Assembly (NCBI GenBank): GCA_963920575.1
Contig: OY986971.1
Span: 24,632,145-24,696,144 of the forward strand
From: Narthecium ossifragum
Taxonomy: Eukaryota > Streptophyta > Magnoliopsida > Dioscoreales > Nartheciaceae
Length of the DNA stretch: 64,000 nt
Reading direction: 5' to 3'
The position numbers and the translations under genes are program-made. The notes beneath the pieces are model-generated. The model ran no database searches and was not told the origin of the DNA. It saw only the letters and a list, made by a program, of their open reading frames with translations. Positions within the stretch are counted from its first letter, which is position 1; each line of letters starts with the position of its first letter. Positions 36,421-46,999 of this stretch are shown here, one piece after another.

Positions 36421-37530
36421 GCATTGCACTTTGGTACCATAAAATTTAGGATTTACAATTCGATACTACTAAATTATAATATCATGGAAAAGCGGTCCAA
36501 GTCCCCCAACAACGTAGGTGGGTTGACGGTAAACTGGTCACGTGACACGCACGTAACTAGTGTCAGCCCCAGCAACCATGTGTCAGTAAGTGGATCGCGA
36601 GGCGAAGGAGCCGACGCCGGAGGGAGCGGTCGATGGCACGGAGGTGGCGTTGCAGGCGTCGAGGTGGGTGGCGAGGGCTGGACGTTCGGTGGCGGAGAGT
36701 CATGGACGACAGCAGCGTTGGAGAGCCAAGCAAGCCAGCGTGAGCGCCACCTCGCCAGGGATGGGGAGAAGGGAGCGAAGGCGGGAGACGAGGAGAAAGG
36801 GGAAAAGAAAAAAAAGAGGGGGAAGCGTAAAGAAAACAAAGAAGGGGAAAAGAAAAGAACGAAAAACAGAGGAGAGAGAGGAGCGGAGAAGAAAGAATAG
36901 GAGAAAGAGTGAGCTGTGGGGGGGGGGGGGGAGGAGAAAGGATACAAAGAAAAGAAAGAAGAGAAAAACAGAGGAGAAGCGGGGGAGAGAAAAGAAAAAT
37001 GTGGTAGGAGAAGAAAGGAAGAAGGGGACGGAGAAGAAAGGAAGAAGGGTGGGGGGACGTGGGCCGGTGGCTCGAATTCATCATTGGAGAAATTTATTAG
37101 GGGGTAATCGGAGAGGCGAAAGAGCACGTCGGCGTACTTGGTGAACCAGCAATTACGGTGGTCGAGGATGACGAAGACCACCTTGCACTGGAAGCGCCGA
37201 TAGGTGATATACTGGGGATGATGCCGTCGTTAAACTCATGGTCCACATTGCCGATATACCCGCCGGTGGAGAAGAGGATGGCAAGCGCCTCGTGCCAGAT
37301 GTTGCAGTGGTGAGCTGCTACTACATTGGGGTCCGCGACATGGGAGAACGGGTGCAAAACCACCTTTCGTGGCAGGAAACGGGTGCAAAACCACTCACGT
37401 GCGCACGTGAGCGATTTCCCATCAAATTATAGTACCAGAGTCGGGGATGGGAACTATATTTCACTTAATTTATAATTTGGTGGTATCGAATTGTAAATCC
37501 CAAATCTGGTGGTATCAAAATGCAATTCTC
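36421..37530. mobile_element. TIR element with captured GT61 fragment
   Basis: Inverted ends of about 60 bp: the left has GGATTTACAATTCGATAC-TACTAAATTATAA (36450-36480), the right has its complement at about 37468-37500. The interior is a purine-rich tract (36780-37050) and a glycosyltransferase fragment. There is no transposase. The right side carries about 30 bases of extra terminal sequence, so the left end may be shortened. Confidence 0.55.
37075..37330 (-). pseudogene. GT61 (DUF563) glycosyltransferase fragment
   Basis: The minus strand reads ILFSTGGYIGNVDHEFNDGI in one frame and, after a shift near 37212, ITYRRFQCKVVFVILDHRNC followed by WFTKYADVLFRLSDY. This is the characteristic start of the GT61 catalytic domain of plant xylan/arabinosyl transferases. 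Only about 80 residues remain, with a frameshift, and it sits between inverted repeats: a captured or degraded fragment, not a gene. Confidence 0.65.
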
Positions 37531-38623
37531 GGAAAGTGCAGGGTACTAGAATGTAAAAATCCTTTTTAGAAGATTCGAATTTGGATCGAGTTTGTGGCTT
37601 TTGGACCTCCGAACCTCGCTTACCAGCTGGTGCCGGCTGGTTGGATTGAGATCGGGTTCTTTTTTCTCAAGCCCAAACTTGTTAACTTAATTTTAGGTAA
37701 AGTTTTATATTTTTGAAATAAATAATAATGCGTTTAACGGTAAAATTTGGGATTTAATAAAGGGGTAGTAGGCCAGAACCCCAAATCTAGCCCCTCTTCC
37801 TGTCCAAGACCCCATGCTACTTGTCAAAAACCCCAGACTCATTTTTCGTAGATGAATAACCCCAAATCACCTCAAAAAGATAATAATACCCTTGTTTTAG
37901 TTTTCTTTTTTATTCAGTCTTTTCTCTCTCCTCTCTCTCTTCTATCCTTCGGCGAGACAACCCCTTCCCGGCGATCTCCTCTCTCCTCCGACCAGCCCAC
38001 CCACAGCTCATCTGCCGATCTCGTAGCATCTCTGGCAATCCTGTTGCGTCTCCGGCAACTCTCAAAGCTTCCTCCTTTCTTACAGCCACCAAAACCGCAG
38101 CAACCCCCTCGCCGGCAACCACCCTTTCCCCATCGCTGTCGCAACTCGCAACCTCCCCATCGCCGCTGCAGCATCCATCTTCTCTGTCCCCCCAGATCCA
38201 ACAACTTCCGATGGCTCCGCTCCGTCCAACGACGCCCCTTCCCTCCCGAGCTCTTCTCCGACGCCGGCACAACCTCACCTGACGCCGTCCGCTCCCTCCG
38301 CGCCTCTCCTTGCTGACAGAACCCCCAATCCAAGCTTCTCCTCTCGGATCCGGCACCGCCAGCTTCCAACGCCACCGTCTCCGACCTCCAAATCACCATC
38401 CAACCCCCCCGATCCGGCATCCCCATCGCCTCGCGACCCTTCCGCCACCGTTTCCTGGCTAGATCCGGCCGTCGTCATGCTGGCCTTTCCTCTCCCCCTG
38501 CTCGTTGCCTTCTTCCCCGACGAGCACCTCCCTTCAGCCTAGACTGGTTCAACTAAACCAAGTGGCTTGAACTGGTTCAGCCCGACCAAGCAATTTGAGT
38601 CTGATCTGATCCATATCCATTCA
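37531..38623. other. Intergenic, CT-rich and CCG-rich
   Basis: A proline- and serine-rich frame (37852-38316) reflects base composition rather than a family I can recognise; frames on the other strand are equally long. No splice-linked coding region is evident. Confidence 0.4.
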
Positions 38624-39383
38624 TGCCACACCCCGACCCAGAAAACCCATCCGGTCCGGGACGTGAGGCAACTAAACCTATTTCTAAAAACAAACGGCGA
38701 GAGTCTCCCCTGTATTTCCTCAATTTGATCCATGTGCAGTTTACAATTTCACCACAGATTTAAAACAATAAGTAAAACAATTCTAAATTCAACTGATCGA
38801 AGGAGGTGTCCCGGATCCCGGATGTTTTGGACATCATGGAGTATCGTTTGCTTGGGAAGCCTTTGTTTTCTTGCCTTCCCAGGAAGCGATGTGTAGTGGC
38901 GCTTGTTGGGGCCACTATGGACACTGTTGGTTGTGTGTTGAGAACAGTTAGCGTACTATTCTCTGGCACCTACCCTTGGAGGGTGGTGTAGTTGGGAGTA
39001 CCTTCCTCAGTTCTTGGTACTCGCACCGTGTGACAGCACGCGGGTTGGTTGGATCACCTGGCTCGGTACGCTGGAGCGACAGCGGGGGACGTCCTGGACT
39101 GTACTCCGGATATTGAGACAGATGACTTGAGGGTTGGTGGAATTTTTGTATAAATAGATGTTGTACAAAAACTTGTGTCAGTAAGTGAAATGATAATAGT
39201 AGAATTGTATTCATGTTGAATTTAAAATTGTTTTACTTATTGTTTTAAATCTGTGGTGAATTGTAAATTGCACAGGGATCAAATTGAGGAAATACAGGGG
39301 AGACTCTCGTCGTTTGTTTTTAGAAATAGGTTTAGTCGCCTCACGCCCCGGACCGGATGGGTTTTCTGGGTCGGGGTGTGACA
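38624..39383. repeat. Foldback unit made of two LTR ends
   Basis: The left arm (about 38624-38797) and right arm (about 39215-39383) are inverted copies of 165-175 bases. The outer edge is TGCCACACCCCGACCCAG on the left and its complement GGGTCGGGGTGTGACA on the right. The same edge closes the minus-strand LTRs at 57151 and 61759. Flanks are ATTCA and AGTCA (4 of 5 match). The spacer of about 415 bases resembles LTR U5-type text (TATAAATAG near 39152). It is either a rearranged LTR or a mobile foldback. Confidence 0.65.
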
Positions 39384-39479
39384 AGTCAGATCTAGACCAT
39401 CAGGCTCAATCACAGCTCAATCCGATCATGCATAGATCCAGCAATCCAGACTTGACCAAATTACGACCAGATTGGGCCG

Positions 39480-39690
39480 GTTTGGACCAGATTAGATCAG
39501 ATCAACAAAGATGAAAATAGATCAGAAAGATGAAAATAGATCACAGATGAAAATGAGCAGAAAGATGAAAATAGATCTTAAAAATAAAAATAGATCATAA
39601 AGATGAAAATAGATAAAAAAAAGATAAAAATAGATCAACAAAGATGAAAATAGATCAGAGAGATGAAAATGATCAGAAAGATGAAATGCA
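39480..39690. repeat. GATGAAAATAGATCA short tandem repeats
   Basis: An irregular array of 15-20-base units built from AGATGAAAATAGATCAG. Its complement forms a larger array at 41008-41590. Confidence 0.85.
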
Positions 39691-41007
39691 TTTTTATTTT
39701 TCCTGCATTTTCATCTTTTTAAATTCATTTTGTTACGAGCGGTCTACTCGTGATCCTCTCGTAATGGGTCTCTACTGCTCCAATCGATCAGAATCGAGTC
39801 TAATCGGGCTTGATTGAGTCCAACTTGCTGATTTGACTAGTTGGATCGAATCTAGCTCAAGGAATTGGATCAGGCTTGACTTGATTGGGCTAAGTGGTTT
39901 GGCTGGGCTGAACCGGACTTGATCCAATGGCTGAATTGGTCAAGATCGGCTGGGAAGATCTGACGGCTGAGGAGTCGCCGGAGTAGATCGCCGGCGTAGG
40001 GGCGGCGGCGGCTGTCGGGATAGTGGCAGGAAGGTTCGTGGGTTGATGGGGAATAGATCCACCGGAGTGGATTGGTCGGAGGTGGGCTAGATCGACGGGA
40101 TCTGGAGAGGTAGTCGGCGGCGGTTTGGGTTAACCGGCGTCGGGGACGACGGGGAGCTCGGCAGAGGCTTGGGACGTCGGAAAGATAGTCGGGAAAGGGT
40201 CGTGGAGAGACAAGGAAGGTTTTAGGAGGGTTTAGGGGTGAAATCGGGGACGGGCGTGGGGTTGACGGCGAAGGGGACGGAGGTCGGTTGCCGAGGAAGG
40301 CGCCGGAGACGGTGAAGGGCGATGGGAAGGGTATGGCTGGAGTCGTGGGAGGTAGGGGAAGAGATTGGCGGTCTTGGATGGGGACGGGGATTGCCGGAGA
40401 GGGGAGAACGACGGTAAGCTAGGGTTTGAGCACGGGAGAGAAGATGGGGAAGAAGATGAACAGTGCTGGGGTGACGTGGCGGTGGGGTCGCTGACGTGGC
40501 GGAGAGAGAAAGTGACGGGGAGAAAGAAATTGAAGGTGAAGGCGATGCCGGCTGCGGAGAAGATGACCGACGGGGAAGAAGGTGGATCTATGGTAGATAT
40601 CTTGTGGAAGCTATATTATCTCTACTCCTATGATATTCTACTCCTATGATAACTTATCAACTATTCTTAATAATTCATCTCATGCCTTCATAACCTAATA
40701 CAAAACTACTAAGGTCCTTTTATAGAGACCTTGACAGAGTCCTAATCCAATAGAAAACCCCCTTGCTTAATTAGCAAGTAATAAGGTTTTTGACTCAACT
40801 CAACTTCCTAACTCAAAGGGACTCTTAATTAATTCATAACAATCAACTAGGACTCAATTAAATATAAAAGACTAATGATAAATACTAATTTAATAATCTA
40901 GTTTGAACTAAGGAAGACCAAGTCAAACTAGGAAAGAGGCTGAACCAGTTTGGTTCCTCTTCTGGGTTCGGATCCAGTTAGTCGAGTCGGATCGACTCGT
41001 ATCACAT
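39691..41007. other. Spacer between inverted short-repeat arrays
   Basis: Contains TTGATTGGGCT-type and GGCGG-rich text like an LTR leader. The 94-codon frame at 40365 has no recognisable domain. No gene called. Confidence 0.35.
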
Positions 41008-41590
41008 TTTCATCTTTCCTGCATTTTTATGTTTTTAAATTAGTGTTTTAATCTTTTTCAATGTGTTTTCATCTTTTTAAATTCATTGTCATTTTTTTAA
41101 TGCATTTTTATCTTTCCTACATATTCATCTTTTCAACTTCATTTTTGTCTTTGAAACTTTATGTTTATCTTTTTAACTCCATTTTCATCTTTTTAAATGC
41201 ATTTTCATCTTTTTAATGTATTTTCATCATTTTAAATTAATTTTCATCTTTTTAAATACATTTTTATCACAAAGATGAAAATAGATCAACAAAGATGAAA
41301 AAAAACAAAAAGATGAAAATCGATCAAGATAGAAATAGATCAGAAAGATGAAAATGCATTTTTATCTTTCCTGCATTTTCATCTTTTAACTCTATTTTCA
41401 TCTTTATAACTCCATTTTCATCCATTTTAACTTTATTTTTATCTTTTTAACTCCATTTTCATCTTTTAAATGTATTTTCATCTTTTTAAATGAATGTTCA
41501 TCTTTCTAAATGCATTTTTATCTTTTGCAATGCATTTTCATCTTTTTAAATGCATTTTTATCTTTTCTGCATTTTCATCGTTTTAACTCT
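41008..41590. repeat. ATTTTCATCTTTTTAAATGC short tandem repeats
   Basis: About 25 irregular units of 17-20 bases with the core TTTTCATCTTT; one stretch (about 41270-41350) is in the opposite orientation. Complement of the array at 39480. Confidence 0.85.
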
Positions 41591-42750
41591 TCAAATTACA
41601 ACTTAATTGGCTGAGATTCTCCATCAAGGGTCTCTTCAATCACTTCCGCTTTTCTTCTATAATTTTCTCCAAATTTTTCCATATTTTCCCGGGTTTTTCA
41701 CTCTTCTCTTATTAGTCTCTCCACCAAGCCGACAACATGACCCTAAGCACCATGACCCCGCCGCCATCTCCGTTCGCCACTCCAAGCACCATGACCCCAC
41801 CGCACCTTCCCCCACGTCCTTCCGGCGAGATCCAAAGCCCGATGTCGTCCCTCCCTTAGCCGCGACAACGAGATCCAACACCGGGATCCGCCGCCAGGGA
41901 TGTTGCCCTAGGTTAGTCCATCACCCTCCCATATTCGCCCAGATCCGCCCTCCTTACGAAACTTCCACCCTCCTTCGATGAGGCCGCGACAACTCCTACC
42001 CCCAGTTCCGTCAGCTCCGTTCCGCCTGACAACGTCGTCGACGCCTCCGGTCCCAGAGGCCCAGCTTTCACTGGAATCCAACGCCGCTCGACGAGACCTC
42101 GACGTCGCTCGTCCTTCCCGGCCTTCTCCATCTACGCCGCCCCTCTGACAAGTCTGGTAGCAGCAACGGTGTCCTCATTGAGCTACCAGGCAACGCCGAC
42201 CATGACTCTCGAAGCCCTCCCGGTCATGGCAGTCAGGATCGGGATGGGGACAATGGAATCCTTCTCCTTCCCCAGCGTGGATCAAGCCTTGGATCGTCGG
42301 ATCCCAACTCCGACGACCATCCATTGCGTTGTCCGCCGTCGCTGCGCCGCCGCCATCACCATTTCTAATAAATACAGTTAGCTATCAGGGGCATTTTAGT
42401 CTTTTTTTTAATTACACTAGCCAAATAAACCTATCAAATGGGATTCTAATCTTAAAAACACATCAAATGAGTATTAAATAAGCCGGTGTTATCACCAATT
42501 GTCTATTTAATAAATCGGTTCAAATCCAAATTTTCAAGCTTAAATTTTAGTGGATTTAAACTTAATTTAAATTGAGCAGTCTATGATTTGAGCTCAACTC
42601 GATTTGAAATGGACTACTATTATTGACCATATGTGTGTCACGAGACCTGCATGGGATTCATCTGTTTGATCTCAATTCTATCATACAAAAAGGGCGAAAA
42701 ATTCTACACGGAACACAATACAATAACCTACAATTTTCTAATCAAGGATC
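41591..42750. other. Intergenic, no supported gene
   Basis: Frames at 41607-41981 and 41913-42131 are proline- or arginine-rich and match no known family. 42380-42740 is AT-rich and likely the 3' flank of the next gene. Confidence 0.4.
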
Positions 42751-43837
42751 TCAATATACAGCACGTTCCCGTTTCACCTCCTTCGCCCTGCCGCCGGCAA
42801 CGCCGCCGCCGCCCGAGCTGCTCAACACCGTCTCCGTCTCCTCGCCATCCTCCTGGATGGTGTCAAGCCACGGTCTCTTGGCCGGTGGCGCATTGCTCGT
42901 CGCCAGCACCGCCTTCGTGAGCAAGGCGAGGCCTTGCTGGTTGAGACACCAGTATCCGTCGACGATGGATGGGGCGACCGCCAGGAGCCTGCTGCCCTTG
43001 CTGCCGCTCTCGATGGCAAGCAACAGGCCGGCGATGGTGGACATGGTAGGAAACAAGCATTGCCCAGTGCTGCCATCCTCCCTGCCGAAGTTGGCGGTGT
43101 TGAGATGCCTAGTTGAGTCCAGAGCGCCGGCAAGAAGAGCTCCGGATACCAGCTTCAGGGCAGCCGACGTCCTCACCGCCCTGAGTACCTTCATCGTTAT
43201 TGCGTCGTGCCACCGTTTCTTGCCGGAGATTTCCACCGGCAACTCGGACTTTATTCTAGAGCTCTGAGCTGTCAACTTTATGACCTTAGAGTGAACAGTT
43301 GCCCATACATTGGTTTCAAGTCTAGAGTCATTACCTGGTGCATGATTCACCATTATCTGGATCAAGAGCATCAAACAAGGGATTACATTCCGTATTATAA
43401 AAGCTAAGCATCTAATTGTTACCTTCTTCCTCTCTTAGGTCTCTATAATTGCAGAATCTCATCAAGATCCCTTCGAGCATGTTGCATTCATACTCCGAGC
43501 AGCCGTCGGGCAATGCAAGGCCGTAGAGAAACCCCGGCAATGCAAAAACAAACATCCAAAGGCCGACCCGAAGAGTGAGCGAGTCCCTGGCCAGCATCCA
43601 CTGGTGGTTCTCCACCGAGCACGTAGCCATCGACACCGGGCTTCTCGAGAGCCTCATGAAGTGCACAGCAAAGCGACCGGACCGGAATGCCTGAGAAGCA
43701 CCGAACCAGTCACCGGTCAGCATGTAGAGCTCCGTCGGTCCGGACTCAAGGTCCAGCAGCGTAGTGTCGGTACCCATAGGGTGCTTCGTCGGCCTCACCA
43801 TCGGCACCTTGCCCGTGGCCGCCTCCTGAGAAGACAT
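42751..43837 (-). CDS. Divergent senescence/ERD7-like protein
   Basis: Two exons: 43837-43423 (ATG MSSQEAATGK; donor AAG then GTAACA) and 43334-42751, joined in phase 1 with acceptor GCACCAG, giving 332 residues. Exon 1 has the rough layout of the N-terminal part of plant ERD7/senescence proteins: a DTTLLDLESGPTELYML segment, a QWMLA..SLTLRV.. segment, a hydrophobic FVFALPGFLYGLAL and a helix with LEGILMRFCNY. Exon 2 has an alternating helical, alanine-rich region (VLRAVRTSAALKLVSGALLA, LLAIESGSKGSRLLA, LTKAVLATSNAP) like the C-terminal senescence domain. The similarity is by pattern only and weak. ERD7 relatives bind membranes and respond to dehydration. A second acceptor at about 43361 would break the frame. 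Confidence 0.5.
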
Positions 43838-44124
43838 TAGGGTTCTCTAAAATGGTCTTTGTTTTTCCTGCAATTTACATGAAGAATGCAATAATCAATT
43901 ACTGCGGCCTGGAGCTATAGTTTCTTCTTCATGCATGTAAATATGTGTAAGTTCTAAGCAAATCGATCTATACATGCACACACATAAATAGTTTAGAGAG
44001 AGAGAGCAATCACAGACGTCCAAGAATAAAGAGATGAGTGGTCTTTTCTTTGATCATGCATGAAGTTACGGAAGAGTATCCATAGCCCTGGAAGAAGGTT
44101 TATATAGGCATTCTCGGGATTATA

Positions 44125-44147
44125 GAGATAGATAGATAGATAGATAG

Positions 44148-44183
<36 letters not shown>
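44125..44183. repeat. GATA/TA/GA microsatellite upstream of the ERD7-like gene
   Basis: GATA units, then TA, then GA, about 300 bases before the ATG of the minus-strand gene, where a promoter would be. Confidence 0.8.
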
Positions 44184-44970
44184 GGGAGCGAGGGAGGGAG
44201 GCGGAGGGAGAGAGGGGGGGTGCTAATGGTGAGGGTGGAATGCACAAAGTGCGTGGCAAACAGAGACCCCATCTCGTGGTTCTTATATGAAGACGTCTGC
44301 CACATGGATGATGGATCACAACAGCAAAGAGAGAGGAGAGAATTAGAACAGAGAATTGAAGTGGCAGTAAGGGGAGAGGGAAAGCAAGGTTGGCGGAAGT
44401 TTTGGCAGCCCCAGGTCGGGCGGAGAGTCCCACATTATACGTGGCTCGCAACAAGAGACGTGCGGCGCTGCGCTGGCCGGCCGCATGCGCCCCGCGCCAG
44501 CCACGACGGCGGCACCAATCGCATGCAAATGCGCCACCTCATCGCATGTGCGACCTGCCACTTTTCTCCATTGCCCCCGGGGGCTCTCACGAATTCCTGT
44601 TCTAGCCTTCAGGAGATCAACCACATTCACCTCTAATGTGCCAAAGAATGGCTAGTTTGAAACTTTGGTAAATGAAAAAAATCGAAGGGCTCGTATATAT
44701 TGATTGATATCGTGAAAAGCATGAAGAGGATGAGTGAACCGGATTCAGGTTAGCTACCTTTCCCGCTCTCCGTGCTGTCTTCTCACATGGATCACAAGAT
44801 AACTCCCTCAACTTCCATCTCCATCCTTAGCTGCGATCAAGCAAGGAATTTTATAAGCTCTTAAAAAAAAAACAATCCAATCTCCTAGTGAGACATATTT
44901 CATTGTTGAATTTTATAAGCTACTCTTAAAGAAAAAAACAATCCAATCTACTAGTGAGACATATTTCATT
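44184..44970. other. Intergenic, no supported gene
   Basis: Frames at 44220-44636 on both strands lack recognisable motifs. A 66-base duplication (CTAGTGAGACATATTTCATT at 44885 and 44951) marks the right end. Confidence 0.4.
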
Positions 44971-45470
44971 GTTGAGAAAAAGAAAAAGGACAAGGAGCAT
45001 GAGATTTATTGAAGTAAAAAACAAGAAACTTTCAAAATTTAGTCAATAAAACACAGTCCGATCGATTCTACGGTTTACATTACTTTCAAACTTTAAGAAG
45101 ACATGCAAAGGTCTAAGATATACATTGGCAATGAAGAAAAACCAGGAGCAAGACTCTTTGAGGAGACAATGGCCTTAATTGACTTGTTTTGCATATTAGA
45201 AGAAGCCTGTAAAACATGAGCTTCAGTGTTGAGAAAAAGAAAAAGGACAAAGTGAAATTTATTGTATTAAAAAACATGAAACTTTCAGAATTTAGTCAAT
45301 AAAACACCTGTCTTATTCGATGGTTTACATTACTTTCAACCTTTTGGAAGACATGCAAAAGGTCCAAGATACACATTGGCAATAAAGAAGAACAGTGAGC
45401 AGGACTCCTTGAGGAGACATTGACCTTAATTGACCTGTTCTGCATATTAGAACAGATGCCTGCAAAATAC
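44971..45470. repeat. 257-bp tandem duplication
   Basis: The block starting GTTGAGAAAAAGAAAAAGGA is found at 44971 and 45228, each continuing through TTTAGTCAATAAAACAC and CTTAATTGAC. Identity is high but with many small changes, so it is not very recent. It lies downstream of the PPR gene and may include its distal 3' exons or untranslated region. Confidence 0.85.
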
Positions 45471-46999
45471 CAATATCCCCACAAGATCAACAGGTTTCAT
45501 TGGGGAATCTGAAGCATTTTAATTTTACAGGAAACGTCCCATGGCATAACCGCATAACAACAACAAAGAAAACAGTTTTCAGCTTATCAGTGAGTTCTTA
45601 GGCTACAAGTTTGATCCCTGTTTATTCAGGTAAATCATGGACCGATGACTACTTACATGGGAACTTGAAATAAGTCACATGGCTCAAGACATAGAAGCAA
45701 TGGAGCAGGACCATCGTCCATCATTTGAAGAATACTGCAAGAAATTTAAACCAAGCAAGGCAAACTTGTCAATGAGATATCAGATATACCATTATTTCCC
45801 AAAGCTCACTTAAACACACTCTCAGATAAATCTTCGTTGCACAAAGTCCATAGGCAGTTTGACTGAGATCTGCAAGTGCCATTTATGCTTCAGGATGGAC
45901 AGAAAACAATCGAAGATGAGGCAGGGTTCAGCCTCTGCAATATAGCAAAATACAAGTATGGCTGAAAGTTTGGCAAATAAAAAGACTTAAGGATCAGAAT
46001 AGTAGGATTTGTCCAAGAGAAATAGGACCGGACCTTGAAGTAATTATCGAAATCGCAAAGAGTTGTGAACTTGTAATAGGTGATAGAACTTGCTTCATAC
46101 ACACTGTGAACTGACCGGCAGTGCAGATTTAGCACTTCAAAGAGCAAGTTGCCTGCATTTTGTCAGAGTAGGACCAGATAGCAAAGTAAAGTTTTGCCCA
46201 TAGATTTGTGGTGTATCTGCATTATGCATTGCCACCCTGCAATTAAAAAAGCAAAAGAAAAAAATAGATGAACGTATTTCTTTCCTTCATTAGTTTGCTT
46301 CTAAGTGGTTGACTATCTAAATAGATCCCTGTACTTTTATCTCAGTCTGTTCTAATTATTATTGAAAACAGCTAGAACCACAAAAAAGACATCCTACACA
46401 GTATAGGTAAGTAAACAAACATTGTTTTTCCAATAGTTCTCCCACCTAGATCATGATTCACCAGCTTGATTGATGAGGTACTCATCTTTATGTTTTGACT
46501 AATCAAGACGTTATGCATGGCCCACCTATTTTCTGCACCATTTATTAGTAACCTGCAACTATCACTCAACTGATCATTGATTTGATGAAGAATGAACCGA
46601 AACTCAGATGATTCTTCAGTACAACTTATCAACCATAGAAGTGCGGAATAGCATTTGATTTCTCACATTGAATCATGTTTTTTAGCATGTTAGCATTTGA
46701 TTTCTCACATTGAATCATGTTTTTTAGCATGTTCAAATCTAACTTCTTTTTTTTTACCGCTTTTCAATGTCAATTAGTCACTATGGTAAAATATTATCAC
46801 GTAAAATCTTAAAATATAGAGAAGCTTGAAACAGTATCCTAGGCTATTCTGGAAAAATATATACAGAAGATTTTCTAGTGAAACCTGAGCAAAAACTTCA
46901 GCCACTCTCGATGAAAACTTCCAGACTTGCCTAGGGAATTTGTGTTGATACTCAAAAATGCTTGCTCATCCTCAATCCTTGTACTGTGAATAAGGTTCC
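45471..46999. other. Downstream flank of the PPR gene
   Basis: AT-rich, no coding frame above background. A perfect 42-base tandem duplication lies at 46650-46733 (AGCATTTGATTTCTCACATT start). Spliced 3' untranslated exons are possible but cannot be shown. Confidence 0.4.

Noticed and set aside
36474..37181. 235-codon minus-strand frame
   Set aside because: Mostly S/P/F-rich translation of a purine-rich tract; only its upstream edge shows GT61 text.
37852..38316. Proline/serine-rich 154-codon frame
   Set aside because: Equally long frames exist on the opposite strand; composition only.
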